A stretch of 64,000 bases of DNA from Paraburkholderia diazotrophica (GTDB lineage Bacteria; Pseudomonadota; Gammaproteobacteria; Burkholderiales; Burkholderiaceae), in contig NZ_FNYE01000007.1 in NCBI RefSeq assembly GCF_900108945.1, forward strand, positions 1 to 64,000, given 5' to 3'. The translations under genes and the position numbers were made by a program. Numbering within the stretch: position 1 is the stretch's first letter; every line of letters starts with the position of its first letter. Below, one piece after another: positions 45,353-58,346 of this stretch. The notes beneath the pieces are model-generated. The model saw only the letters and a list, made by a program, of their open reading frames with translations, had not been told where the DNA came from and did no database searches.

Positions 45353-46675
45353 TCACAGAATGTCTCGCAGCCGGTAGTAGAGCGTGCCGAGCAGCACCGC
45401 TGGCGTGCGAAACAAACGGCCGCCAGGAAAGGGCCCATGTCGAAGCCGGGCAAAAACATCGAAGCGACCGGCCTGCCCTTCGATCGCTTCAGCGACGAGC
45501 TTGCCCGCCATGCCGGAAAACACCAGTCCGTGGCCCGAGAAACCTTGCATGAAGTACACGTTGCTTCCAAGGCGCCCGAGATGCGGCGCACGGTTCAACG
45601 TAACGTCGACAAAGCCGCCCCATGCATAGTCGATCCGCAAACCGTCCAGTTGCGGAAATACGCCGAGCATGCGCCGCCGCATCCTGTCGACGAGGTCATG
45701 CGGTGTTTTTGCGTTGTACGTTTCACCTGCACCAAAAAGCAAACGGTTGTCTGCGCTCACGCGGAAATAATCGAGCACGAAGTTGTTGTCCGATACGGCG
45801 GCGCGATGCGCGATCAGCGCATTCGCGCGTGCGCTCTCCATTGGCTGCGTCGCGACCATGTAGGTGCCGACGGGCATGATCCGCGAAGCAATCTCGGGAG
45901 CCAGGCTATCGCCGAATTCGCCGAGATAGACGTTGCCGGCGAGGACCACGAAGCGACACGCCACCTGTCCCGTACCTGACTTGACGATCGCCGTGTTGCC
46001 GCGCTCCAGCCGGAACGCAGGCGAACGCTCGAAGATCCGCACGCCCATTATTCGGGCGGCTTCAGCGAGCGCGAGACAATACTTCAATGGATGCAAATGC
46101 CCTGACCGCGGATCGAATACGCCTGCGACGAAGCGCTCGCTGCTGATCCAGCGGCCGATATCGCCGCGCTCGATCCATTGCAACGGATAACGATACGCGC
46201 GTTGCACGTGCTCTACATACTTCAGCAGTTCGCGGCATTTGCGTTCGCGGATTGCGACGGTGAGGTAGCCACGGCTGTACTCGCATTCCATCCGGAAACG
46301 CTCGATGCGTTGCTCCAACAGCGATAATCCTTCGACAGAGATGTCCCATGCGCGGCGCGCATCTTCGGCGCTGAACTGCTCTTCGATCGCACACTCACCT
46401 TCCGCGCCGAATCCGACAATCGCCTGGCCGCCGTTGCGCCCCGATGCGCCCCATCCCACACGAAACGCCTCCAGCAGCACGACCTCGAAGCCGCTCTGCG
46501 CAAGCTCCAGCGCGCAAGACAGTCCTGCATAGCCGCCGCCGACGACGCACACATCGGCTGTCACCTCGCCTTCGAGCGCATCGCACACGGGCTGGCGCTC
46601 CACGCTTGCTTCGTACCACGACTTCTCGATGACGGCGGACTCCTTTTGCAGTAACACAGTGGCCTCGTCAATCAA
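45353..46675 (-). CDS. FAD-dependent amine oxidase/dehydrogenase, PuuB-like
   Basis: 440 residues. The FAD-binding motif is VVGGGYAGLSCALELAQSG near residue 45, followed by GASGRNGGQAIVGF near 77, as in DAO-family gamma-glutamylputrescine oxidases. The C-terminus holds YAWGGFVDVTLNRAPHLG and MQGFSGHGLVFSGMAGK, typical of the family. Its start overlaps the end of the homospermidine synthase gene by 8 bp. It probably oxidises a polyamine or a derivative of one. Confidence 0.9.
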   Translation of the reverse strand: MIDEATVLLQKESAVIEKSWYEASVERQPVCDALEGEVTADVCVVGGGYAGLSCALELAQSGFEVVLLEAFRVGWGASGRNGGQAIVGFGAEGECAIEEQFSAEDARRAWDISVEGLSLLEQRIERFRMECEYSRGYLTVAIRERKCRELLKYVEHVQRAYRYPLQWIERGDIGRWISSERFVAGVFDPRSGHLHPLKYCLALAEAARIMGVRIFERSPAFRLERGNTAIVKSGTGQVACRFVVLAGNVYLGEFGDSLAPEIASRIMPVGTYMVATQPMESARANALIAHRAAVSDNNFVLDYFRVSADNRLLFGAGETYNAKTPHDLVDRMRRRMLGVFPQLDGLRIDYAWGGFVDVTLNRAPHLGRLGSNVYFMQGFSGHGLVFSGMAGKLVAEAIEGQAGRFDVFARLRHGPFPGGRLFRTPAVLLGTLYYRLRDIL

Positions 46676-48086
46676 CGCGGAAGTTCAGGAATTGCCATGG
46701 GTCCGACGCGTCGACGTTCTCTTCGTAGAGCGCGGACCGATCCCGCAGCGGCGTCCATTGCCCATAGGTTCCGGCGAATTCACCCAGGTACGGTTCTGCC
46801 ACGGCGAGAATGGTTTCGTGATCGATGTCGTCCGGCTCCACGATGCCCTCACGCGGATAGCGCAACGCCCACACCATGCCCGCGAGCGCGCCGGCGACGA
46901 CCTGCAGTGTCGTCGCGCTGTTGTAGGGCATCAACTGTCGCGCGGTCGAAATCGACAGGCGGGAGCCGAACCAGTAAGCGCCGTTCGAATTGCCCATCAG
47001 CAGCACGCCGAGCTCATCGCAACCGTCGACGATTTCATCGCGCAGGATTCGCTTGTGCGACTGCGCGTGCCAGTTGCGGCCGGCGAGCTCATGAATCGAC
47101 AGCACGGAATCCGGACAAGGACGGTACGCGTAATGGACGGTCGGCCGATAGACGACGCGAGCCGCCTCGCGAACCGTCAGATGGTCGGCAATCGATATCG
47201 ATTCGCCATGCGTGATCAGAAAGCCGTGATACGGGCCGCCTGACGGTGTCCAGCTGCGCACTGTCGTCGCAAATCCCGGTCGCCGCAAGTAGATCGCTGC
47301 ATCGCTGCCGTAGCCATGCCGTGCGCCATCGCGCGGCCAATGCCGTTCGTGATGACCCCAGCCGAGTTCGGCTGGCTGCAGACCTTCTTCGATGAATGCA
47401 TCGACGGACCATGTGCAGACGAACTCGTCCATTTTCTTTGCGATTCTCGCGACCTGCGTATCCTGTTCGGCGATGTGGATGACCTTGATGTCGAGGCGTC
47501 GCGCAAGCGCCGCCCATTCTTCGTGATGCACAGGTTTGCCCGGATCGAAGCCGCTATCGCGCGCCATGTTGATGAGCGCCTGTTTCACGAGCGCCGACGC
47601 AAGGCCTGGATTGGCGCCCTGCGTCACGATGGCCGTCGGTCCGCCGCGGCGGTCGAGTCGCAAGGCAAGCAGTTCTTCTCGCAACGCGTAGTTCGTGCGC
47701 AGTTGCATCGGCACCGCTTCGTCGACGGACATGTCCTCCCACGGTTCGATGGCAAGATCGATGTAACGGATGCCCCGGCTCCAGCAGAAGCGGACAAGGG
47801 TCGTGCTCGCGACGCCCACCGAAAGATTCAACACAAAGTCGCCTTCGCCGATGAGGCGGTCCAGAACGGATTCGTAGTTGCTGTGCGATAGCGGTTCGAA
47901 AACCAGCTCTACTCCGTAGGCTTTGGCCGGCTCGACATCGTCGGAGGGCAGGCAAAGCACTTTGACGTTTTCTGCTGATACTTCGATATGGCGGAATATC
48001 GCGGGCAGCATCGCGTGACCCATTCCCCCAAAACCGATAATGAGCAGACGCCCGTCAAGGCGTGCGAGTGTCGATGCCTGTTCCAT
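46668..48086 (-). CDS. hss: Homospermidine synthase
   Basis: 472 residues from the ATG at 48086; a longer frame to 48146 is less likely. The NAD-binding motif is LIIGFGGMGHAMLPAI near residue 14, followed by a saccharopine-dehydrogenase-like fold with NPGLASALVKQALIN and HGESISIADHL. Bacterial homospermidine synthases use NAD to make homospermidine from putrescine or spermidine; the length is normal. It is flanked by a ParB-like gene upstream and a PuuB-like gene downstream in the same orientation, forming a probable polyamine operon. Confidence 0.92.
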   Translation of the reverse strand: MEQASTLARLDGRLLIIGFGGMGHAMLPAIFRHIEVSAENVKVLCLPSDDVEPAKAYGVELVFEPLSHSNYESVLDRLIGEGDFVLNLSVGVASTTLVRFCWSRGIRYIDLAIEPWEDMSVDEAVPMQLRTNYALREELLALRLDRRGGPTAIVTQGANPGLASALVKQALINMARDSGFDPGKPVHHEEWAALARRLDIKVIHIAEQDTQVARIAKKMDEFVCTWSVDAFIEEGLQPAELGWGHHERHWPRDGARHGYGSDAAIYLRRPGFATTVRSWTPSGGPYHGFLITHGESISIADHLTVREAARVVYRPTVHYAYRPCPDSVLSIHELAGRNWHAQSHKRILRDEIVDGCDELGVLLMGNSNGAYWFGSRLSISTARQLMPYNSATTLQVVAGALAGMVWALRYPREGIVEPDDIDHETILAVAEPYLGEFAGTYGQWTPLRDRSALYEENVDASDPWQFLNFRVD

Positions 48087-48274
48087 CTGCCATCCTTCGA
48101 GATCGCTCGTGCACTGATTACGAGCATCGCGCGTGCCCCGGCGCAACCGGCCATTTATCTCGACGGGCGCGTCGTATTCGGGCAGCGGAAAAACGGGACG
48201 GTCTACCTGTACGAAATGCAGCGCTTAAGTACGGCGGCTTGAGCGCAGTGTTGAACGCGCAGCGAGTCGCGGGA

Positions 48275-48865
48275 TCACCGCTTGCCGATGAAGCCGGGCA
48301 TCGATGCCGCGTCCCGGGTGCGCGCGACGCGAATCGCATGCACCAGCGCGAGCGCGAACGCAGCCTCGCTGCTGTCATGGATCGGCACGCGCGCCCGAAA
48401 GAAGTCGGCCCACACGAATGATTCGTACGCATGGTTCGGTTTGCGGTAGGCGCCAGCCCGGCGTGCGAATGCGGAAAGACTATGGTAGGGGTCGTCCGCC
48501 ATCTCGTGCAGCACCAAAGGCAACTCAGCGAGCGAGCTTCGAACGCCATGTTCGTCGAACGGATGAAGCCAATGCCTGTCTTGCATCTGCTCCCAGAATG
48601 CGTCCTCGCTGCATCCGCTGAAATCGGCGACCACGTGTACCGGCAAGCGGTCGAAGCCGGCCCGCTGCCAGGCGCATGCCCAATGATGGTGGTCGACCAC
48701 GTACATTGCATTGTGCGGTCCGAGCGCGACGTGCACTGCGTGCCGCGCCATGAACGCATCGACGTTCCATCTGTGCCGTTCGGTCAGGAGGGCCTTTGCG
48801 TTGACATATCGCGAACCGATCGTCATTTGGGTCGGTCGCAACTGATCGGGATGCGCGTACATCAT
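48275..48865 (-). CDS. ParB-like (ParBc_2) nuclease-domain protein
   Basis: About 196 residues from an ATG at 48865; the frame is open to 48976 but that part looks non-coding, and no strong site decides the start. HPDQLRPTQMTIGSRYVNAK and MYVVDHHHWACAWQRAG match the ParBc_2 domain (LxPTQxTVGYxxV ... DHHH). Members are annotated as putative ParB-like nucleases without proven activity. It precedes hss by 188 bp. Why a ParB-like protein accompanies polyamine enzymes is not known. Confidence 0.82.
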   Translation of the reverse strand: MMYAHPDQLRPTQMTIGSRYVNAKALLTERHRWNVDAFMARHAVHVALGPHNAMYVVDHHHWACAWQRAGFDRLPVHVVADFSGCSEDAFWEQMQDRHWLHPFDEHGVRSSLAELPLVLHEMADDPYHSLSAFARRAGAYRKPNHAYESFVWADFFRARVPIHDSSEAAFALALVHAIRVARTRDAASMPGFIGKR

Positions 48866-49185
48866 TTTCTGCAACTCATTCGGTCGAGCGGGAACATGTT
48901 TTCGTTCAGCATTGCGCGTGCCCCTGCGCTCGCTTCGTCCCACGCGTAAAACCGAATAGCGGCGCAAGCGTCGCACGCCGTGCGTCAGGCCGCCTTCGCT
49001 TCAGGATTGCCCGACTGCTCGCGCACGTTCCTGCTTGTCACGGCGACCACGTCCGAGAACTGGTCACTCGATACATTAGGATACCGATGCATGTAGCGTC
49101 GTATCGAGTCGCGAACCAAACATATGAACGGTCGAACTAGCGAAACAAGAGGCGGTGCCATCACACGTTCAGTTCGAGTCGGCCT
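48866..49185. other. Intergenic region between the polyamine operon and the caspase gene
   Basis: About 320 bp, GC falling toward the right. No gene or clear terminator was seen. Confidence 0.4.
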
Positions 49186-50538
49186 TTACACACTCCAAGA
49201 TCGCGCCAGATTCCTCCAGACCTTGCGACATTGCGTTCTCACTACGTCAATGACGAATACAGAAATAGCACATATAGGGGTGCTTGCGACAACGAGAAAG
49301 ATCACTGTATATAGCGGAACATCCGGTGCGCTATAAATCACGTTGATGAAGATCAGAGCTCCGAGAATGAGACTTGAGAGAGCGACCGCTTCGAAGAAGT
49401 TCCTTGAATTTATAACAGCGAGAATGCAACACGAAAGAACCAGAACCGGCACGAAAAAGGCTCCTGGCCATAACGCCGTATGCGAATGGTCCCATATCGC
49501 AAAAAGGGCGAACGAAATGGCTACGAGTATCAATGCCGCAACGTTTTGTACAGTAGGTCTTCCAGATACTCTACGTGTGTAGAGGAAATGGCGCGGGTGC
49601 GTCGGCCCGAAGTCCGTGCCAAGGGCACTTTCTTCATTGAAAATCCGGAACTTGTTTTGCCCGTTGGCTCTGTTGCTAAACAACCGGACGCGAGTAGCGA
49701 TGTTTCCGTTAATTTGATCAGGCGCATGCAGTTCCGGGCGCACATGGTCACGGTGCCGTTCCTCAAGTCGTACATTGATCATATCCAGTATGTCCTGGAT
49801 AGACAGACACTCGCCATAACGCCAATCACCTTCATATAGCGACTTAACAAGCGCACCACTGAATATCGTGCAGCCATCTTCGTCTGTGCGAATCGGGCAG
49901 CTTTCCTTATTGAGTGCACAGAGCAGGGCGGTGCCATCGATCGGAATATCCATCGCCTGCGGCATGGAGTCGGACGCGAAAGCCTTGGCGGCTTTCAGTG
50001 CCGCCACATACTCTCCTTGACCCTGAAACGCCTGAAGCGCCTCGGCGGAGAAACAGCAGTCAAGAATAATGAACCGCCGAAATCCATTCGCGTTCTTACT
50101 CAAGATGGCCGCCAAGTCTACGATCCTTAGTCCCGACGACTCGTTTTCCGATTCCGTCGACGCCAAAGCGATCAGATAATCGTGGTTTTTGCCATAAAAG
50201 TAGCCGTGACCGACGTAATAGAAGATCAAATTCCGAGGAAGCTCGGTCTTGTGACGTCGGTCATATGCAGCGAGGAATACACCTATTCGCGTCAGCTGTT
50301 CAGAGGCCGTTTCGATTGAATTGAAGAGATCCAGAACGCCGTCTTCTGAAACGGGAGGAATTGCTTGCTCGAAAATTCGTTTTTCAACCGCTTTCTTTGA
50401 TCGTAGGAAAACTGGTTCTGCTCGATAACCATGTCGAGGAAACCTGGATGCCCCCACGAATATTACGCAGGTTCGCGGCTCGGCCATGGTCTTCTTCTCA
50501 GGAAGGCTTTCCTTATCTGGCATTTCAGGATCGGACAT
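49186..50538 (-). CDS. Caspase-family (C14) protein with C-terminal membrane domain
   Basis: 450 residues from the ATG at 50538, which has a GAGGAAAG site; the frame extends to 50619. A caspase-like domain covers about residues 20-290: YYVGHGYF supplies the catalytic H111 and ILDCCFSAEA the catalytic cysteine, C162 by alignment to the DxCxSG motif (G replaced by A165). Four hydrophobic segments follow at about 332-350, 358-378, 383-402 and 408-432, ending with a basic tail. Such a protein would be held at the inner membrane with its protease in the cytoplasm. Base composition is visibly lower in GC than its neighbours, a sign of transfer. It stands alone, with no sensor, repeat or NTPase gene beside it. 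A role in cell suicide or phage defence is plausible for the fold but unproven. Confidence 0.85.
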   Translation of the reverse strand: MSDPEMPDKESLPEKKTMAEPRTCVIFVGASRFPRHGYRAEPVFLRSKKAVEKRIFEQAIPPVSEDGVLDLFNSIETASEQLTRIGVFLAAYDRRHKTELPRNLIFYYVGHGYFYGKNHDYLIALASTESENESSGLRIVDLAAILSKNANGFRRFIILDCCFSAEALQAFQGQGEYVAALKAAKAFASDSMPQAMDIPIDGTALLCALNKESCPIRTDEDGCTIFSGALVKSLYEGDWRYGECLSIQDILDMINVRLEERHRDHVRPELHAPDQINGNIATRVRLFSNRANGQNKFRIFNEESALGTDFGPTHPRHFLYTRRVSGRPTVQNVAALILVAISFALFAIWDHSHTALWPGAFFVPVLVLSCCILAVINSRNFFEAVALSSLILGALIFINVIYSAPDVPLYTVIFLVVASTPICAISVFVIDVVRTQCRKVWRNLARSWSV

Positions 50539-51209
50539 GGTTCTTTCCTCGAGTGCAGCTTCGCACTTGCGCGAGTTGCGCGCACGCTTCGAATGCGTGA
50601 TATCGCATCTATCTTCCATTGCCTATGGTGGCAAAGGAACTGAGCATTGGTCGTTCCGGCGGCCTCGTCCGCCCGGGCGCCGGGTGGATTCAAATTGCGG
50701 CATTTCAGCGCCGGCGTGGCTTGTAGTCATCGTCCTCGTGCGACCTTCCGGCAATGGACTACGATGCATGCCGCAGACGCGTCAGTCGAAAAACTGACTG
50801 AGTTGCCTGGTCCTATGCGCAGAACCCAGGTACTGAATGCATTCGAAAACCGCTCGTATGCCGTTCTGTAAGCTTGTATTCAGATGCGTTTCACGGCTAG
50901 CTAGCCGCGCGTGTCAACGAAATGACGAAGGATGCGCTGATGTACGGAAGCACCCCGTATGACGGCGTTCGCAGTGGATGCCATTGATGCGGCCTATTAA
51001 ACCTACCGGTATTCATTGTAAGAATGACAGCGGCGTGGCCTCTCGAATCTGGCTAGCGAAAAGAGAAGAGACAGCGACCGGGGACGGCACGCTCGTGAAT
51101 GCCCGCCGATGCTTCGCGGTTCAAAACCTTGTCACTCAAACCTTTGGCATCACATTTGCTGGGCTAGTCGGGGAGATCGGTCACACTTTAGCGGATAGCA
51201 TGTGCATCC
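50539..51209. other. Intergenic region between the caspase gene and the respiratory operon
   Basis: About 670 bp. It separates two divergent units and should hold both promoters. A short frame ending at 50871 (MHAADASVEKLTELPGPMRR) is not recognised. No terminator or repeat was found. Confidence 0.4.
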
Positions 51210-51860
51210 ATGGCGCAAGCGTTCAGTCAGTCAACGGTTTTTGCCATCAAACTGTTCTCCATGGCGGCGCTTGTCCTTGCGATTGGCGCCGTCACGGCTG
51301 CGCGCTGGTACGCTTCGCCCGACGTCAAGATGCAAGAGCCCGTCGAGCAGCCGATCCCGTTTAGCCACAAGCATCATGTCGGCGATGGCGGCATCGACTG
51401 TCGTTATTGCCATACGTCGGTCGAAAAGTCCGCGTTTGCCGGCATGCCATCGACCGAGATCTGTCTGACATGCCATTCGCAGCTGTTCACCGATTCGCGA
51501 GTCCTCGCGCCGTTGCACGCAAGCATGGACAGCAATACGCCTGTTCGCTGGAACCGCGTGCACGATCTGCCGGATTTTGTGTATTTCGATCACAGCATCC
51601 ATGTCAACAAGGGCGTCGCCTGTGTGGAGTGCCACGGCCGGGTCGATGAAATGCCGTTGACTGCGCGCGTGGCCTCGCTCGATATGCAGTGGTGCCTGCA
51701 GTGTCATCGAACTGCGCCGCGGCACATCCGGCCACTCGCCGATGTGTTCGAGATGACGGATGTCCGGCCGTTGTCTCAGCAAGAGATCGGGCAGTTAAAC
51801 CGGCTCTTTCATCTGCAGGATACGCGGCGGCTGACCGATTGCTCAACCTGTCATCGTTAA
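51210..51860 (+). CDS. actA: Alternative Complex III subunit ActA, pentahaem cytochrome c
   Basis: 216 residues. One N-terminal membrane anchor (residues 12-32) is followed by five CxxCH haem sites: CRYCH, CLTCH, CVECH, CLQCH and CSTCH, with extra histidines (FSHKHH, FDHSIH) as distal ligands. In ACIII this periplasmic subunit passes electrons out of the quinol-oxidising core. First gene of a tightly packed operon reaching to 63275; ActB starts 5 bp after it. Confidence 0.93.
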   Translation: MAQAFSQSTVFAIKLFSMAALVLAIGAVTAARWYASPDVKMQEPVEQPIPFSHKHHVGDGGIDCRYCHTSVEKSAFAGMPSTEICLTCHSQLFTDSRVLAPLHASMDSNTPVRWNRVHDLPDFVYFDHSIHVNKGVACVECHGRVDEMPLTARVASLDMQWCLQCHRTAPRHIRPLADVFEMTDVRPLSQQEIGQLNRLFHLQDTRRLTDCSTCHR

Positions 51861-51864
51861 GACC

Positions 51865-54725
<2,861 letters not shown>

Positions 54726-54729
<4 letters not shown>

Positions 54730-56111
54730 ATCCGGCCTCAGAGCAGCCTCCTGCTTCGAAGGATAGCGACGTCCTGCGCGCAGGGTGGGGCTACGCGAGC
54801 GTGAGCGACAAAATTGCCAACCTCGTGCTCAAGCGCCCCGTTCGCTGGCCGTGGCTAACCGCATTTCTCGTGACGTTCGCCGGTACGGTGGTGTTTTTCG
54901 GGGCGATCGCATGGCTCTTTACGGTCGGTGTCGGCATCTGGGGTGTCAACATTCCCGTTGCGTGGGGATTTGCGATCGGCAACTTCGTCTGGTGGATTGG
55001 TATAGGTCATGCCGGCACGTTCATTTCGGCTTTCCTTCTGCTGCTGCGTCAAAAATGGCGCACTTCGATCAATCGCTTCGCCGAAGCCATGACGCTGTTC
55101 GCGGCGGGTATCGCGGGGCTTTTTCCTATCTTGCATCTGGGACGGCCCTGGTTCTTTTACTGGCTCATTCCTTATCCCAGTGTCATGAATGTATGGCCCC
55201 AATGGCGCAGCCCTTTGGTATGGGACATCTTCGCGATCAGCACTTATCTGATCGTATCGCTGATGTTCTGGTATGTCGGCATGATCCCCGACCTGGGCAC
55301 GCTGCGTGATCGGGCGTGCGCTGCCGGCAGGCGCTTCCCGACATTTGCCTACGGCCTGCTCGCGCTCGGCTGGCGCGGCGAGGCGCGGCATTGGGCGCGC
55401 TATGAAAGTACTTATCTGCTGCTGGCAGGGCTCGCTACGCCGCTCGTGATTTCCGTGCATTCGGTCGTCTCGCTCGATTTCGCGATCGGCAATACGCCCG
55501 GCTACCACTCCACCATTTTCCCGCCTTACTTCGTAGCCGGCGCGTTGTTCTCCGGCTTTGCGATGGTGCTCACGCTCGCCATCCCGCTTCGCCATTTTTT
55601 TCGGCTGGAGGATTTCATCACGCAACGCCATCTGGCGAACGCGGCGAAAGTGATGCTAGCGACCAGTCTGATCGTCGCCTACGGCTACGGGGCAGAGATC
55701 TTCACGGCCTTTTACGGCGCGGACCCCTTTGAGGAATATATGACGGTCAACCGCTGGCTGGGTCCCTATGCGCCCGTTTACTGGGCGATGATGTTTTGCA
55801 ACGTCGCCGTGCCGCAGCTCCTGTGGTTTCGTCGTGTGCGCCATAGCGTGCTGACGCTGTTTTTGCTCAGCCTGGTGGTCAACGTCGGGATGTGGATGGA
55901 ACGGTTTCTGATCGTGGTTTCCAGTTTGCACCGCGACTTCATGCCTTCCGCGTGGGGACTTTTTGTGCCCACCGTCTGGGACTGGACGCACCTGTTCGGG
56001 TCCATTGCCTTCTTCGTCTTGCTGTTCCTGCTGTTCGTCCGGTTTCTGCCCGTCATTTCGATCGCCGAAATGCGCGAACTTGTCCATGAAAGCGCGGAGA
56101 GCGAATCATGA
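54726..56111 (+). CDS. actC: Alternative Complex III subunit ActC, NrfD-like quinol-binding membrane protein
   Basis: 461 residues with about ten membrane segments, NrfD/PsrC family (e.g. [38 protein letters not shown]). In ACIII this subunit binds quinol and is thought to couple its oxidation to proton movement. Its start overlaps the ActB stop and its stop overlaps the ActD start (ATGA). Confidence 0.94.
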
Positions 56112-56641
56112 GCGACGGTATCTACGGTCTGCTCGCGGAATTCGGCACCAGTGACGCCTTGCTCGGAGCGGCCAGGCTCGCACGAGAAGACGGTTATCGC
56201 TACGTCGAAGCCTATGCACCCTACGCAGTAGAAGGTATCGCTGAAGCGGTCGGTTTCAGAGGCAGCAGTATGCCGCTGATCACGCTGCTCGGCGGCATCG
56301 TGGGCGGAGTGGGCGGCTATTTCCTGCAATGGTATTCGGCGGTGATCGACTATCCGATCAACGTCGGAGGACGACCTCTGAATAGCTGGCCATCGTTCAT
56401 CGTGCCGACATTCGAGCTCACTATCCTGGGCGCCTCGATCGCGGCGGTGCTCGGCATGCTGGCGGCGAATGGGTTGCCTCGCCTCAATCATCCCGTTTTC
56501 AATGCGCGTCACTTCGAGCAGGCCACCCGCAACCGGTTCTTCCTGTGCCTGACCGCGCGCGACCCACGCTTCGATATCGAGCGCAGCAGGCGCTTCTTGC
56601 AAGGCTTGCAACCGATGTCGGTAGTCGAGGTGCCGCGATGA
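56108..56641 (+). CDS. actD: Alternative Complex III subunit ActD (DUF3341)
   Basis: 177 residues. Start [20 protein letters not shown], then two membrane segments near residues 58-80 and 100-120, the DUF3341 pattern. It anchors the cytoplasmic side of the complex. Overlaps both neighbours by 4 bp. Confidence 0.92.
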   Translation: MSDGIYGLLAEFGTSDALLGAARLAREDGYRYVEAYAPYAVEGIAEAVGFRGSSMPLITLLGGIVGGVGGYFLQWYSAVIDYPINVGGRPLNSWPSFIVPTFELTILGASIAAVLGMLAANGLPRLNHPVFNARHFEQATRNRFFLCLTARDPRFDIERSRRFLQGLQPMSVVEVPR

Positions 56642-57261
56642 AACGGGTGGCGGCGACATTGCTATCCTGCTGCGTGGCCGTGTCGCTGGGCGGATGCGAG
56701 AAGGCGAAGCAGGACATGTACGACCAGCCCAAATACAAGCCGCTTTCGCGTAGCGAGTTGTTCGCTGACGGCAATTCGTCGCGCCCGCTGCCGCAAGGGA
56801 GCGTGCCCTATTCGCAAGGACCGTTCGCGGGCACCTCGAGTGGGCGCAAGGGCACCGATGAGGTGGGCAAAGACATCGCGGCCGCGGCTGCGCAAGCCAA
56901 TCCCTATCCGGTGACGATGCAACTTTTGCTGCGTGGCCGACAACGGTATCAAATCTATTGCATGCCTTGCCACAGCGCGGTCGGCGACGGTGACGGATTG
57001 ATCGCCCGGCGAGGCTTTCCCCATCCGCCGTCGTATCACGACGAGCGCCTGCGCCAGGCGCCCGACCGGCACTTCTTCGACGTGGTCACCAACGGCTATG
57101 GCGTGATGTATCCGTACGCGGACCGGGTCGATCCGCCGGACCGCTGGGCCATCGTTGCTTATATCCGCGCACTGCAGCTGAGCCAGCATGCCGATGTCTC
57201 GAAGCTACCCGCTGACGTACTCGAGCGTCTGAAGGCCATAAAGCCGGGAGAGACCCAATGA
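56638..57261 (+). CDS. actE: Alternative Complex III subunit ActE, lipoprotein cytochrome c
   Basis: 207 residues from the ATG at 56638 (ATGA overlap with ActD). A signal peptide ends in a lipobox-like SLGGC, so it is probably lipid-anchored. One haem site, CMPCHS, near residue 108 and a methionine ligand in YGVMYPYAD. It receives electrons from ActA and passes them to the oxidase. Confidence 0.92.
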   Translation: MKRVAATLLSCCVAVSLGGCEKAKQDMYDQPKYKPLSRSELFADGNSSRPLPQGSVPYSQGPFAGTSSGRKGTDEVGKDIAAAAAQANPYPVTMQLLLRGRQRYQIYCMPCHSAVGDGDGLIARRGFPHPPSYHDERLRQAPDRHFFDVVTNGYGVMYPYADRVDPPDRWAIVAYIRALQLSQHADVSKLPADVLERLKAIKPGETQ

Positions 57262-58346
57262 ACCGGTATCTCCCGCTGGTTGCGCTTGCTGCCGTGATCG
57301 CCGCCTGCATCACGGCCTGGTCATTAGCGCCTGCAGCGTTCCTCGGCGCCTATCTTGCGACCTGGTGGTTCTGTTGCGGGCTCGTCATGGGTGGCCTCGC
57401 AAACGTCTGGGTCCACAATCTGACGGGCGGGCGATGGGGGGAGGCGATTCGCGTGCCCCTGCTCGAACTGTCGCGCCTCATATGGATTTTGGCGTTGCTT
57501 TTCTTGCCGGTGCTGATCGGCATGCACGAGCTGTATCCATGGGCGGCGCGAGCATCCGTCGGCGTTGAGCGCTGGGCGGGCGAACTGCCGGCACAGAGTG
57601 CCTGGTTCAAGGATAGGTGGCTCACGCCCTGGTTGTTTGTTGTGCGCAGCATCTTTTATCTCGCTGTCTGGACGTTGCTCGCAACGCTTTCAAGGCAGCC
57701 GGCGCTGCGGCGCTCAGCGCGGTTTTCGGCTGCATCACTGATCGTCTACGGCTTGACGGTAAGCGTTGCGGCCGTCGATTGGGTGATGTCGCTGATGCCT
57801 GTCTGGTATTCCAGCGTGTTCGGCATGCTGGCAGGTGTGAGCCAGGCGCTCGCGGGCATGGCGCTCGCTGCACTGCTGGCGACGCGCATGCGTCCTTTGC
57901 CGAAGCCCATCGTCTTTCGAGACCTCGGCAACCTGTTGCTGATGTACGTCATGACATGGGCCTATCTTGCGTTCACCCAGTTCCTCATTATCTGGGCTGA
58001 GGATCTGCCGCATGAAATCGCCTGGTACATCCCGCGCATGAAGCACGGCTGGCTCTACGTTGCCTGGCTGCTGGCGCTGTTTCATTTTTTCGCACCGCTC
58101 CTGATCCTGCTTTTTCGCAATGCCAAGGAAGCGCCCGTGCTGCTCGGATGGCTCGCCGCCGCATTGCTTGTAGCTCATCAGCTCGACGTTTGGTGGACAG
58201 TCTTTCCCTCGCTGCCGGTCGGCTGGTTGCAGTGGCTATGGACTGTGCCGCTCACAATCACCGCTTTTTTTGCTGCTGCCTACGTGGCAGTAAAGAAGAG
58301 TCCTCGCATTGCCGCCGCCACCGCCGCAGGGGCTGGTCATGTCTGA
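57258..58346 (+). CDS. actF: Alternative Complex III subunit ActF, NrfD-like
   Basis: 362 residues with about ten membrane segments, shorter than ActC but of related type. WWFCCGLVMGGLANVWVHNL and MLAGVSQALAGMALAALLAT are recognisable. It overlaps ActE by 4 bp and its last 8 bp overlap the following small gene. Confidence 0.9.
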   Translation: MNRYLPLVALAAVIAACITAWSLAPAAFLGAYLATWWFCCGLVMGGLANVWVHNLTGGRWGEAIRVPLLELSRLIWILALLFLPVLIGMHELYPWAARASVGVERWAGELPAQSAWFKDRWLTPWLFVVRSIFYLAVWTLLATLSRQPALRRSARFSAASLIVYGLTVSVAAVDWVMSLMPVWYSSVFGMLAGVSQALAGMALAALLATRMRPLPKPIVFRDLGNLLLMYVMTWAYLAFTQFLIIWAEDLPHEIAWYIPRMKHGWLYVAWLLALFHFFAPLLILLFRNAKEAPVLLGWLAAALLVAHQLDVWWTVFPSLPVGWLQWLWTVPLTITAFFAAAYVAVKKSPRIAAATAAGAGHV

